A stretch of DNA of 64,000 nt from Pipra filicauda (Eukaryota > Chordata > Aves > Passeriformes > Pipridae): contig NW_024104319.1 of the NCBI RefSeq assembly GCF_003945595.2, positions 248,001 to 312,000 of the forward strand, written 5' to 3'. The notes under the pieces are model-generated. The model saw only the letters and a program-made list of their open reading frames with translations, was not told the DNA's origin and made no database searches. Each line of letters starts with the position of its first letter. Position 1 is the first letter of the stretch. Shown here piece by piece: positions 14,347-30,134 of the stretch. A program made the translations under genes and the position numbers.

Positions 14347-14562
14347 AGTTTCAACAGCAGGAAGGCATGAAGTCCCATCAGAAAAACATGCAGCTCTATG
14401 ACACACCCTATGAACCAGAAGGCAGTGGTGTGGAATCTGATTCCGAAAGTGTGGTGAGTCACCGTTTACGAGAAAGCAAATTGCCACAGGATGACGACAG
14501 GCCTGCAGATGAGTATGATCAGCCGTGGGAGTGGAACAAAGTCACCATCCCAGCTTTGGCAG
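14347..14562 (+). CDS. SHB: SHB, coding exon a (tyrosine-motif linker before the SH2 domain)
   Basis: SHB is a cytoplasmic adaptor that binds activated receptor tyrosine kinases through its C-terminal SH2 domain. It recruits partners through proline-rich and phosphotyrosine motifs upstream of that domain. This exon encodes 72 codons' worth of sequence. It contains LYDTPYEPEG near the start and then ESDSESVVSHRLRESKLPQ, followed by DDDRPADEYDQPWEWNKVTI. These closely match the known SHB linker. YDTP and YDQP are candidate phosphotyrosine docking sites. The acceptor is CCAACAG and the donor is GGCAG/GTAGGA. The exon starts in phase 1 and ends after one base of a codon, which is completed by the next exon to give Ala. 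The reading frame stays open into the intron on both sides, so an ORF search over-extends it (13962-14576). Confidence 0.95.
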
Positions 14563-14889
14563 GTAGGATTTCCTAGATCCCAACCACAGAATTCTCTCTC
14601 ACACTTACAGCATATACACTTGCCTTTGGGAGAAATCAAGTACTTTTTGCGAGCTCTTTTTGGCATGTGTGTGTGTGTAGAAATGTCTGAAAAGCAGGTG
14701 TGGGCAGTCTCAAATCTTTACCTGCTGCAGAAGTATGGAACATTGCACTTTGTTTGGTGCTTCAACTGACCTGTTTTCAATCATCTTAACACTTGGTTCA
14801 TGTTACAAAAACTTTTGATTCTCTCACTTCTTGTCTCTACCCCCATTTTTGACTCTATGACAAGGACATTGCCTTGCCAGGTCCTGAAA

Positions 14890-16165
14890 TTGTGGAGCAA
14901 TTCTTAAAGGGACAGTGTGATGATAGTGTTGGGGGTGAGAAGGGAAGAAAAGAGATCAGGCTCCGTGAGGGAGCATGGAAGAAGCCTGAGAGCAATGATT
15001 ACTAAGTACTCGGTGTGCATTTACCCTGGGTAAATCCTGCTTGACAAACCTGTTTGCTTTCAGTATTAAAACTACTAGATCTGTTAATGGAAAGGAGCAG
15101 TAGGTGTCATCTAGATTGACTTCAGCTTTCAGCATGGTGTGCTGTGGCATCAACTGTGTTTGGAATATTGTAGCCTAGATGGGAGGACTAGTAGATTTGT
15201 GAAAACTGATTAGAGTCATTGACCTGAAAGGGTAGTGCTTGGTGATTCATACTCTTCCTGGAGTCTTGTTACAAGTGATTCCTCAGAGGATATGTTCTGG
15301 AACCCTTCCTGTTCAGCACGCTTATCAGTAACCCAGAGCAGAAAGAGGAAATGCCCCTCATGAACTTTGGGATAGTAACCAAGGGAGGGGGAGGGCATGA
15401 GTGTGCAAAGCTGCCATTCAGAGGGACCTGAACAGGCTGCAGAAATAGGCTGGCAACAAGCTTACAAAATCCAACCAGAACAAACCAAAAGACTTGCATC
15501 TGGAACAGACTAACCCCTTGCAGTGATAAGGACCTAGAACTGACTGATTTGCTGGAATACAGCTTTGCTACAAGGTGCTTAAGAAGTCCCGAGGGAAAGT
15601 GGGCTAAATACGGCTAGCAGTGCTCTTCACCAGTGGTGAAGGCAAGAAGCATCCTGGCTTGTGTGAACAGGAGCAAGCCAGTCGATCAAGCAAAGTGACT
15701 GTTCCTCTTTAATTCACACTTCCTGGACATTGTGTAATGCTGTGTCCAGTATTCTGATACTAGAAGGATGTTATAAATGTTGTCAGCAGAGAGCAACCAA
15801 AATGACAGGAAACTGCAGCACATGACAGCATGTGTGAGGAGATGCTGAGAAACTGGGCCTGTTTGGCCTGAAGAAGAGAAGACTTTGGATGAGACATAAT
15901 GGGAACTTTCCAGTACATAGGAGGAGATCCTCAAGAAGATGGAGCCAGTTTCTTCACAGGTGTGTGATGGGAAGATGAGACATAGGATGAATCAGGAGAG
16001 GTTCTGACTCAATACAGGAAATAATTTTCTCTTCAAGAACAGTTAAGCATTGGAACCAGTTGTCCAAGGAGCTCTTGCAATTTCCATCTTCAGATGTTTT
16101 CGTACTGCGTGAAGCAGTGATTGGATAAACAACCTGATCTGATCGCACAGCAGACTCTACCACCT
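14890..16165 (+). repeat. CR1 LINE copy, sense, old, with reverse-transcriptase remnant
   Basis: The sense strand keeps a worn CR1 ORF2. Around 15100-15140 it reads like the palm segment encoding a 'YLDFSKAFD'-type motif, now mutated. The 3' half has CR1 landmarks in order: 'caaagctgccattcagagggacctgaacaggctg', 'gagatgctgagaaactgggcctgtttggcctgaagaagagaag', and 'gattggataaacaacctgatctgatc' near the end. Numerous stops and indels show it is dead. Borders are approximate. Confidence 0.8.
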
Positions 16166-19100
16166 GAATTATCTGTGATTTTGCAATTCTGTGTGCCAAG
16201 ATGTTGCTGTGTTACAGAAATGGGAAGTAACTTCCCTTCATAGCTGTACAGGGCTAGTGTTCTGTAAGCAGAGCCTGTTGTGATAGTGCCCTTCTTGGTA
16301 CTATCAGGTTTCTGACCTGATTCCCTAATAGGTAGCACAACAGGGTAGAGCAATGGCCTATTGTTGTGAGAGTGATTCTACCTCTCTTCCTCATTTCTTC
16401 TTACATTTTTAGATTGTGGTTGATTTGTGTTTGTTTCTAAGCCAACTGATGTCTGCATTATCCATCCTGTGAAATGTGCATGGGAACGAGAGACACACAG
16501 ATGAACCTGAACAAAATACTTAAAAAGAAACCTCTTGCTTAACATCCCCTTTCCTCTTGTTGGGCTCCTATGGAACAGAAGAGGTCAAAGAAAACTGATT
16601 TGTGCTTCCTAGCAACATGGTCTGCTCTGGCATGTGAGCTGATAATAATCTTGTGGAGCTACAGGCTGAGTGACTTTCTCATTAAGCATATGCTAATAGA
16701 TCTTTTGAACCTGGATCTAAAGCAGCATCCAATTTTGCTGGATGCTTTACAGGTAAAGAAGTCTCTTTCTCTAAAGAGCATGAACTCCAACACAATAGTC
16801 TAACCTGCTCATGTGGCTTGCAGTTATGCTCCTGAGGTCTGCCTGGTGGAAACAGGCTTTGGTTTAGGCTTGTCTGAGCTGACTCATCCCATTTGCTGGA
16901 CCGATTAAAACGCTTGCAAGGCTTGTGCTGGGAGACTTCCTGGCTGTGAGATCCTGGCTGTAATTTGGGATATCTGGTGTATATCAAGATAGGCTAATCA
17001 ACAGAGAATGGGTATCACCAGGTTTCCAGTGCCATAATGGCTGTCTTGCAGATGTCTGGCATGTGTGTGAAGCTCTGTGTTTTGGGTTCATACTATGGCA
17101 TTCAGTAGACATTTCTGTGGCTTTTTTTGTGTCCCTGTGGTGACACCAGTACTGTCTTTGCCTAGAGCATATATGCAGCCTCGTATCCTGACAGGTGAGA
17201 GAGTGGCTCTGAGCTTCCCACACAAGAACAGTGATTGTGTGCTACCTAGAAGTAATTTTCCTTTCAAAAACCAGCAACTTCATACCTTAACAGCACTGAG
17301 ATACAAACTGTGGGACCAGTACATGTCTGTCTCCAGTAAGATCACGCTTCACAGATTTTTCAATTAGTAATACAACAGCCACAGAAATGGGATTATTAGT
17401 TTTAAAAATTATTGTCTTAAAGAGTCTTTTGTGTGTGTATGTAAATCTTAGACATTATTCTTCATGTGTTGTTCATATTATATGAAATGGATAATTTTTA
17501 GTTCATTCAGAACTTAAATCTTAAGCTCTGTACTCCCCTTCATGCCCACTTTTTTGGTCTTTAACAGGTAAATTCTTAAATAGGGGTTTTTTTAGTTGTT
17601 TAAAAAAAAAAATCTTAATTTTGTGAATTCTTTTCTTTATATTTGCTTTTCAGTTTGTGTACATGTAACTGTAAATTAACAAGGTCAGTCCAATATGAGA
17701 TTTTATCGCCAGTCTATGTGTAAATATTCTTCTAAGCATTATGTAGTTAACTCTTATGAGAGCACATAGAACAAGATACTGCTTTACAAAAGTAATAGAC
17801 TAAAAGTAATAGACTAAAATATGGTTGGATTCCTTATTGGTTCAGCATGTAGCATTTTTATTTAAAATAAGAAGAGTAAACCATTTTTGAGATTAATTAG
17901 ATTTCTTTGATTGCATCTACCATTCATTATAACTTAGTTTATCTTAGGTACCTGGTTATTTGTTACAAAGGAGTGTGTAAGGATTGACTGCAACCATAGT
18001 TTCAAGCTGCTGTTTCATCTGGTGTCTCTACATTTAAGTCCTAGGAGTTATAGATGTCTAAAATAAGGAAAGAGGAGGTCCAACTTGAAACAGTGGAAAG
18101 TTTGCAATGGAGAAGTATTGACCGACTGCTGAGATATATGAAGTGCTCTTCTGATTTATTCTGTGGTTCTATAATGTAGCTGCCTGATGTACCTAGACCA
18201 GGTGGGGTTCTTTTTAGTTCTTAGCTGAGGTGGATTTCTCTGAAAAGCACAATGTTGGTCTTAGTGGTATTATAAATTCTGATAGTGGGCAAGTCCAACC
18301 TTACAGGCTCACAACTACCATCCCCTAACTACTTGGAGTTGTGGAGGTCCTGAAGGTACCCTCTGCTAAAAATTTTCTATTTTGAGAAGTTCATCTGAAG
18401 GGAACAACAGATATTTGTGATGTGAAGTGCAGACAGATTTGTGCAGCACATGTTTTTGATTTGTCAGGTGATAGATCTCAGAAACAAACCAAAGTGGCAA
18501 GCAACACCGGACTTATCATGAAGTTAATTACTCATGCAAGTCTTTTAAGGAAAACATTTGTTCCTCTGCTGTGATTTCAGGATTTATTGCTGAAGCACAG
18601 CTAAAACCTATTTATCTCCAACCTGTAGTTGAAAAGGTAGAATGTAAGCATGCACAGGCTATGAAATATGCTCAGGTTGAGGAGAGTATATCTGTGCCCC
18701 GACTCCTAAGCATGGAGCTCATGTCATGCTGACACTGTAGATGAAGCAAGCTATGTGTAGCCCAGGGACTTCTGAACTACTGAAAGATGCATCTCTGTGT
18801 AGCAGAGCTGGAATGTGGCATTTTGACTGTCTGCAGCTTGAGTTCCTTCAAAAACAAATTTAATTTTGTTTTACTGGAAGCTGTACAGCTGAAGCTGGAT
18901 GTGTGTTTGGCTCTTCTGGGAAGAGGGCAGGTCTTGATAGAACTCCTGCTGAGCTGGGCAAACTGGTTTGCCCAGAAGAGTTGAGATTGGCAAAGTAACA
19001 GGAACAAAGTAGCTTTCAGGTACACAAGTCTGGCTAGAAAAGGGGATGACTAACACCAGGGAGACCCCATTGGCTAGATGGAAGATAACATGGGCACTGA

Positions 19101-19700
19101 AGAGCCCATTCAGGCATATCAGGCTGACACTGGCTTCCATTTGAGTTTATGAGAAACCTGACTTCTTGGACTGCCGGGAGGGGAATAGCAAACCTCTGGG
19201 TAAACGAAATGCACGTGAAGTCTGTAAAGCCCGTCTGCCTTAAAAAATATATGGACCTATGCTATGAAGAGGGCCGTTTGGTAGTAGTTTTCCAGCACTG
19301 ATCATGGACTACTTCTTGAAGGGGAATCTGTAGATGCCAGACTTGGGTCTCCTCTGCTGGCTACTAAAGCACAGGGGAGTTCTGGCATGCCACCACCCCT
19401 GGGGTATGGCACCAGATACAGGGCAGTGGAAGAGAGGCCACATAGAGAATGGGGAAGTGTCAGGTGTGCAGGTATTCTGTAACTGAAATGGCTGTGATGA
19501 ACAGAATTATTGTAGCAATAAAGAACTACACTGCCAGTTCCATGGAATTAGGCTTCTGAACCTTCATTGCGAATACAGTAGGTTTTAAGAGGGGATTTAT
19601 AGCAGCCAAAACTCAGACCTGATAACAAGATTGTATCTCACTTGTTGGTTTAATCTGCTTGGTTATCCCTTCGAGGCTGCTTCTTCCTGACAAGTTAATT

Positions 19701-19850
19701 CACAACAACAAAACAAACAAACAAAAAAGCAAACCCCCCCCAAAAAACCAAACCAACAAAAAAACCCCAAAACAACAACAACCACAACCAAAAAAAAAAA
19801 AAAAAGACAACCAAAAACAACCAACCAAAAAGGAAAAAAAAAAAAAGAAA
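19701..19850. repeat. A/C-rich simple repeat, (CAAA)n-like
   Basis: About 150 bases are made almost only of A and C (CAAACAAACAAA, runs of C8, CCAAACCAAC, then A-runs). It creates long false open frames rich in Lys/Gln/Pro on one strand and Phe/Gly/Leu on the other. Confidence 0.95.
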
Positions 19851-19989
19851 GGCAGGAGTCCAGAGACATGTCTGAGCTTTTCAGAGAGAAAAAAACCCAA
19901 AATATTCAAAAAAATCTGAAATTTAACTTTTTGCTGGTTTTGGAGAATAGATCCTACCTTTAAACCATCATATTAGTGACTTTTTACAC

Positions 19990-20289
19990 AGGCAGATAAA
20001 TATAGAACAAGGGGAAATGGTTTCAAACTAGTAGAGGAAAGATTTAGATTAGATGTTAGGAAGAAATTCTTTACTGAGGTGGGTGCTGAGGCACTGGAAC
20101 AGATTGCCCAGAGAAGCTGTGGATGCCTCATCCCCAGAAGTGTTCAAGGCCAGGTTGGATGGGGTTCTGAGCAACCCGGTCTAGTGGGTGGAATCACTGC
20201 CTGTGGTGACATCCTCCTTCCATTCGGGGACTGGAAATAGATAATCTTTGATGTCATATCCAGTCCAAGGCGTTCTATGATTCTATGAT
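19990..20289 (+). repeat. CR1 LINE 3'-end fragment, well preserved
   Basis: This is a clear CR1 3' terminus in sense orientation. It contains 'gaacaaggggaaatggtttcaaact', 'gaagaaattctttactgaggtgggt', 'gaggcactggaacagattgcccagagaagctgtggatgcc' and 'gttcaaggccaggttggatgggg'. It ends with GCGTTCTATGATTCTATGAT, the CR1-type short terminal repeat. It looks less mutated than the copies at 1060 and 14890 and is therefore probably younger. Confidence 0.95.
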
Positions 20290-20699
20290 GTAAAGGTATT
20301 GCTGTTTACAGTCAGAGCTGGGTTTCATGTTTGTTTTGTGAACTGAATTTTTTAGTGTCTGAAAGATACTCCTTGGTCAGAAGCTGACATTAAGTTCACT
20401 GGTTTTCAGAGAATCTCCTGATTAGACTGTTTTTCTTACAGTTGAAATAATGGTACTGTTCATATGTGTTATGGGCAAGTATGCACATGCAATGTTTCTT
20501 CTTCTTATGCTAATTAGCTTTCATTACCCAGTAATGAGGTTAAATCTGAGTTTATATTTTAAGAAAGAACCAGCATATTACTGCCGTGCATACTTAAGAA
20601 TGAGATTGAATACATTTGCCCAGTTTTGGCAAAAATTTGTGCCTGCTTTGTCTGAATAGAGGAGAAATTTGGAATTGTCATAAGTCCCATGAAGATAGC

Positions 20700-20728
20700 A
20701 TATATGCATATATATATATATAATAAAA
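20700..20728. repeat. (TA)n microsatellite
   Basis: The tract reads ATATATGCATATATATATATATAATAAAA, a short TA dinucleotide run. Confidence 0.85.
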
Positions 20729-21924
20729 AAGCTCCAAAACATTTTCCATGTCCAGCATGTCTGTATGCATTATCTTTTTTGAACTTGAACATTATAGGGG
20801 TCTTCCTGCTGTTTAGATTGCTCTAGAACACTTGCTTTAAAACACTGGGTACTACCAGCCACATGCCTAATTGGCTGTGTGTTATAGTAAGTTTAGTTCT
20901 AAATGCATAATACCTATAACTTCGTAGGGGGCCCCTTCAGTTTACCTTGCAACATTTTTTCTCATGTTGCTGTTGAAGTTCACAGAGGAGCTGCTTGAGC
21001 TGTTTGTGCTGGTGCACATTGTGATGTTTAGTTCCTGATACAGTGAAGCCTTTTCTGCCTGGTGCCCAGTAGATGACCTTGAAATAAAGTCATCTGCAGG
21101 GTGGGAATGTTAATTTTTGATGAAGCAGCAAACCACAGAAGGCAGTGAGAGTCAGGAATATGGTGTGGGTAGCTTCTTTCCCTCTTTCTGTCAACATTCT
21201 CTTCTTTAATTATTTTTAAATTACAGATATGTGGAATCTGTAAGTGTAGAATGAGGACACTGACATCATTATTATGTGCTTTGCTAGGGATGTTGCAGTG
21301 CTCTAATAAATTATAGGTTTGCAAAGTAAGTCATATTGGTTTTCTTGGAATACTATAGTTAGTGAGAGAAACTAGCAAATGCTGTTTTCTGTTTTCACCT
21401 GTTTGTTTCCTAGTATTTAAAGACAAAAGCTTTGTGCCAGTGTTGTATAAGTGCCACTGTTAATTCTTTGGTGCTTGACAGTATTTCTGATGGGTGTTAG
21501 CTGCCTGGATTTGCACCCAGATCACTGTTAGGATGATACCGCATTAAACTGAGGATTTCTTGATGTTCTCACTTGTTTGTTACTGGAATTATGGTACCTG
21601 ACTAAAAGCTTGTTACTGTTAATTATTTAAGAGCATCATCTCTGGGGGATGAAAGGAACAAATGTTAAGATAAGTACTGGTTATTATAACAAGGTTTAGA
21701 AGAGTGTGGCTTTTGTTACTGGAAAAGAAAGAGAGTTTTAGGACTACTTTGCATAGTAAGAAACACCTTTACATGATACATATAACTCTGTAGATAAAGC
21801 AGTACATCATAATGCTAGTGGCTGTATGTTTGTTCTCCGTGGGGTGTGAAACCTCTCTAAGTGCTACAACTCTTTTGGTCCTTCTTAACCTTGCCTGCAG
21901 AGGTAACTGTTGTGTATCTTGCAG

Positions 21925-22096
21925 CCCAATTTAATGGAAGTGGGAAACGGCAAGCATCTCCTTCTCCCTCAAATGACCAGCACAGACAATTAAGAGCACC
22001 TGGAGGAGGCTTTAAACCCATCAAACATGGCAGTCCAGAATTTTGTGGGATCCTGGGAGAGAGAATAGATCCAGCTATTCAACTGGAAAAGCAGAT
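21925..22096 (+). CDS. SHB: SHB, coding exon b (basic/proline linker leading into SH2)
   Basis: The exon completes an Ala codon and continues AQFNGSGKRQASPSPSNDQ, then a basic RQLRAPGGGF segment, then KPIKHGSPEFCGILGERID and AIQLEKQ. This matches the SHB region between the YDQPWEW motif and the SH2 domain. The start at 21925 restores the conserved ALAAQFNG junction with exon a. The donor is CAGAT/GTAAGT, a strong site, and the exon ends after two bases of an Ile codon. An in-frame alternative acceptor ends at 21900; using it would add eight residues (EVTVVYLA) between the first Ala and AQF. Confidence 0.95.
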
Positions 22097-26532
<4,436 letters not shown>

Positions 26533-27036
26533 TAAGTACTTGTTAGTAAAACATAATAAATGTAATTTATGAGCCATAACTTCTCTGGTGCAAGAAGATT
26601 ATCCAGTTTATTGCTGTACTGGTTCAGCTCCAAAGGACAGAGTTTGGGACTGTCAGCCTGCATTGTGTACAGTCACAGTCCTTGAATTAGTACCTTCCAG
26701 TCTGGGGATGTTGGTCTTCGTTTGGTGCCCACTTAACTAAATAAACTTGGATTAATTTTTTTCTGGCTCTGATTTGAGGTACTCCTGCTGCTTATGCTTT
26801 AGGCTGAATAAGGAACTGTATTATTCGGGAATTTTATTCCTTTTGGGGTTTTGTGCTTTACTGGAGTAGAGATGTACAGCATTGCTACAGTTATTGAAAG
26901 TAAAAAGCCCAGGATCAAGGATGAAAGATCTACAGAATTAGGAAATGAGCATTGTTCCAGTTTTAGCAGTGCTTTGAATTTGCCTCACCTACCTTAGGCT
27001 GAGCAGGGTGCATTACAGATGTTGTGTTCAACGTGT

Positions 27037-27112
27037 CATAGAATGTACTTTGGGTTGGAAGGCATGTTCAAAGACCATTTAGTTCAATCCTTTGGGCCTG
27101 GGCAGGGTCTTA
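27037..27112 (-). repeat. CR1 3'-terminal scrap, antisense
   Basis: CATAGAATGTACTTTGGGTTGGAAGG followed by 'caaagaccatttagttcaatcc' is the complement of the CR1 3' end (usually 'catagaatcatttaggttggaa...gtccaacc'). Only the last 80 or so bases of the LINE are present. Confidence 0.75.
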
Positions 27113-28228
27113 AGCTCGCTTCAGTTTCTAGCTGAGGAAGATTTTCAAGGTTTTCTGTGCAGGAGAAAAAGAAGCCCCTTGACCTTTGTATAAACTGTAC
27201 AGGTTAAAGGGAACTGCTTCCTTTCTATCTTACAGGATAGGGTCTGATATGGAACCTACCCTTTCAAGTAGGTCTGGGACACAGGCCTACTTACCTTTTT
27301 AACTAGCATTACTTCTGCCAGTTTGCCTTTTACACTGTTTCTTCATGTGTCTGAAGACACAAATTTATTACTGGGATGATGATGATATTGATGGTAGCAA
27401 GAAAAGTTTTATGAGTAGCACGAAAGCTGATCCTTTTTTACATTCATAGGTTCATTAGAAACAGAGGGGCCCACATCTACTCTAACCTGGTTTGGTCTGA
27501 TTGTCTAAACAGTAAATTTCAAACTGGTATTATATCCCCACTTTGGGTTGAGAGGAAGTGCATCTTTTAAACTAGTTTTAAGATTCTTTTCTAAGACTTA
27601 AGTAAAAAAATATTTTGTAGGACTGTTTTCTAAATTGTTATTCCCTTGCTGTTATTTTTGGGATTTCTCTGTAATGCAGAGATTTGCCTTGAACTGGAAT
27701 ACACTTGCTTTAGAAGTGCAGTTCAGCTCGTGTTGTCTATTTTATCATTTGATCTGCTTATTCTCTGACACAATTGGTCTCTAGATATTTTCGAACATTG
27801 AAGCATTAATGGCATGTGCTTTGGGTGTAGGCTTAAATTTTCCCTTAAATTTGTGGAAGTCTTGGAATAGACTTTTTAAAAAGTATTTCACTTCATTCTT
27901 GCATTAGCCCAGTAATTTTTGTTACTCAACCGAAGCACAACTTCCAGAGGAAAAGGTGACAGTTAAATTTATATTTTGCTATTTTGAACAACTGGGTTCA
28001 GGCTCTTAGTATCCTTTTGTAGTCCCTTTGCACAGGACTACAATATTCCCTCTTAGTTTGTGCTTCTTGGGGACCTTCACCAGCATGTGTGAATCAGCAT
28101 TTTTTTCAGTTAAATATCATACGTATCTGCTTCAGGGGAAAAGGAAGAGTGACACCCTGATTTTGTATTGAGATTAAGTAACAGCGATTTAAAGTCTGTA
28201 CTGCAGCTTCATGTGGCAAGCTTTTTCT

Positions 28229-28310
28229 AAAACAAACAAACATCAAAACCCCACCAAAACAACAAACAAAAACAATAAACAAACGAAGTCCAACACACAC
28301 ACGCAAAAAC
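28229..28310. repeat. A/C-rich simple repeat, (AAAC)n-like with a short (CA)n end
   Basis: AAACAAACAAACATC is followed by further A/C-only sequence, then CACACACACACG. This is low complexity with no coding meaning. Confidence 0.9.
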
Positions 28311-29518
28311 CTAAAGAACCACTCAAACCACTTTACTCTAGTTTTTGGGGTTTCTTTTCTCTAGTAGCAAAAGGTTATGTTTCCCAAAACACAGCAATGA
28401 GAATCTACCCAAATATTATCTGTATTTGAAAAGTTAAAAGATGGTAGCACATGCTCATTTTCTTTTAATATAACTGAGTATTGCTCAATGGAGTCATCTC
28501 TGTAGACTTTCTTTTCCTATAGCAGGAAACCTTTCTGTGTTCTGTGGACTTTGAGAGGGCCAGACAGGCTTAACTTGCATGGGGAATTTGTGTGAGATAT
28601 TTGTCTGATTCAAATTCCAAAAGTTATCATTCCAAATATAATGAAACATCAAAACAGCTTCATTACCAAATTAAAATGCATCTGTACATAAAGCAACCAT
28701 TGAGGTAGTTTAAGTTGCTCATGCCAGTGTCTGTCATTTTGAGATACTGTAGTTTACCCAGGGACATTTAATTGCACGTGGATTGGCTATCTCTGCAGGC
28801 ATCAGAGAAGGTATTTTTGATGTACACATTCATGCATTGCTCATGTCAGAAACACGGAATAATTATTGTTGATGGCAAGTGTTTGAAGCTAAAAGCATCC
28901 TTCTATGGATTGTGAGAGAGCTGAGCCTCCTTGTCAGTATTGTTTAAATTCTCCATAGCAGAAGAGGGAAAGAATATGATCTACCTTCCCAGAACAATAT
29001 GATCCCAAAGGCCCAAGGGGCAGCTGTACATTCTCTTGTACCTCCTCCATCAGCCCTGCATTGCTGCATTGTTCCCTGTGTTTCCTCTTCTCTGTATTTC
29101 TTCAGGGTTGTAGATGTTTGGCTCATTCACACCCACCCACTCTTTTATTACACCTAGTTTTAGTTGCACAAGGCTTGGTAAAAACTGGAGAACTTTACTC
29201 CTCGTAACTCTGTTGTGACCAGGAATCCTGCTTTCTGGCTGCCATTGAAATGCCTAGTTGTGATTTCCTTGTCTTAGACCTGTTCTTTACTATCAAGCTG
29301 GAAGTAGATGTGCAAAGGGAAGAGAGAGAATTATTTCTTAAGTGTTTTAGATGTTAAACTATTCACTGCACATCAAGCTCTCAGAGGTGCCTATCTAATG
29401 TAACAATAGAACAGGACCTCAGGATAGGGTTACTATGTTTGTCTTGCTCATTGAAGACCAACCACTGACTGGGCTCTACTAGGTAATCCTTTCAAGTCAC
29501 AATTTCCCCTTTGCAAGG

Positions 29519-29643
29519 CCACAGACCTTTTCTGCTCGCAGTATCGAAAGCCTTTGTAAGGTCAACAAAGGTTACATAGAGACCTTTGTTCTGTTCCCTG
29601 CACTTCTCTTGCAGTTGTCTGAGAACAAATACCAGGTCTGTGG
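29519..29643 (-). mobile_element. RTE-like LINE reverse-transcriptase fragment (palm start), inverted piece
   Basis: Read on the minus strand, this encodes ATDLVFVLRQLQEKC followed by LYVTFVDLTKAFDT and KGLW. It is the first part of a non-LTR reverse-transcriptase palm, with the conserved 'F-x-D-x-x-K-A-F-D' catalytic-Asp motif. The wording differs from CR1 (YLDFSKAFDT). It is followed directly by a + strand piece of the same domain that starts where this one stops, as expected for a twin-priming inversion. It has no start, is not a complete domain, and is dead. Confidence 0.75.
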
Positions 29644-29825
29644 CAGATTTTGGAGCATTTAGGTTGTCCCCCCAAGTTCCTTAAAATGATCATCTCACTT
29701 CATGAGGATCAGTGTGGCCAACTCAGATATGGTGACGCGCTTTCTGAGCCCTTTCTAATAACTAATGGTGTGAAACAAGGCTGCGTTCTCACACCAACCC
29801 TATTCACAATCTTTTTCAGCGTGAT
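29635..29825 (+). mobile_element. RTE-like LINE reverse-transcriptase fragment (palm middle)
   Basis: The + strand encodes LWQILEHLGCPPKFLKMI, then SLHEDQ, YGDALSEPF and NGVKQGCVLTPTLFTIFFSVML. 'NGVKQGCVL-P-LF' is a conserved non-LTR reverse-transcriptase motif. The frame stops matching after FFSVML, and the downstream catalytic YxDD box is absent. It begins with the same Leu-Trp at which the preceding minus-strand piece ends. Confidence 0.8.
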
Positions 29826-29885
29826 GCTCCTTGGATGGTATCGGCAGGATACGATTCTTTCTGCATTGTCTTTTCTCTTCGATGC
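29826..29885 (-). mobile_element. Short C-terminal scrap of the same LINE
   Basis: On the minus strand this reads EEKRQCRKNR, as at the C-terminal end of the larger copy (positions about 30271-30325). The two + strand stretches share GATTCTTTCTGCATTGTC and continuing bases. It is a second, separate copy of the same short region. Confidence 0.7.
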
Positions 29886-30120
29886 TGTGTCTGCCGGGTG
29901 GAGGCCCGAGCACAGGCCCTGGCACAAGCCCAGCACTTGCTCCACAACCTCCGTGCCCTGGGACGGGGGTGGAGGATGGGAAGGAAAACGGAGCGGCCTG
30001 GGAGGGAACGCCCAGCCCGTGCCTCTGAGGCGGCGCTATTGGCAGAGGGCTGTCCCTCGGAGCATGCTGAAATACAGAAACATCGCATGTGATGAGCGTG
30101 GAAAATATCAGTGTTCTGCT
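29886..30120. other. G+C-rich segment of unknown origin between LINE fragments
   Basis: About 200 bases (especially 29886-30065) are far richer in G+C than the surrounding intron. They have open frames in several registers on both strands (up to 112 codons on the minus strand, continuing into the LINE scrap). I recognise no family. It could be captured host sequence, a piece of the LINE not known to me, or another repeat. Confidence 0.5.
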
Positions 30121-30134
30121 TTGACACTTCACTT

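Larger units (their letters stand above)
14563..21924 (+). other. SHB: SHB intron between exons a and b
   Basis: This GT-AG intron has donor GTAGGA and acceptor TATCTTGCAG. It holds a degenerate sense CR1 (14890-16165), the A/C-rich tract at 19701-19850, a well-preserved CR1 3' end (19990-20289) and a short (TA)n. Between 16170 and 19700, and between 20730 and 21890, I see no gene or clear repeat. A second good acceptor 24 nt before the annotated one is described in the findings. Confidence 0.9.

Noticed and set aside
19663..19919. Lys/Gln/Pro-rich and Phe/Gly-rich open frames
   Set aside because: They are translations of the A/C-rich simple repeat.
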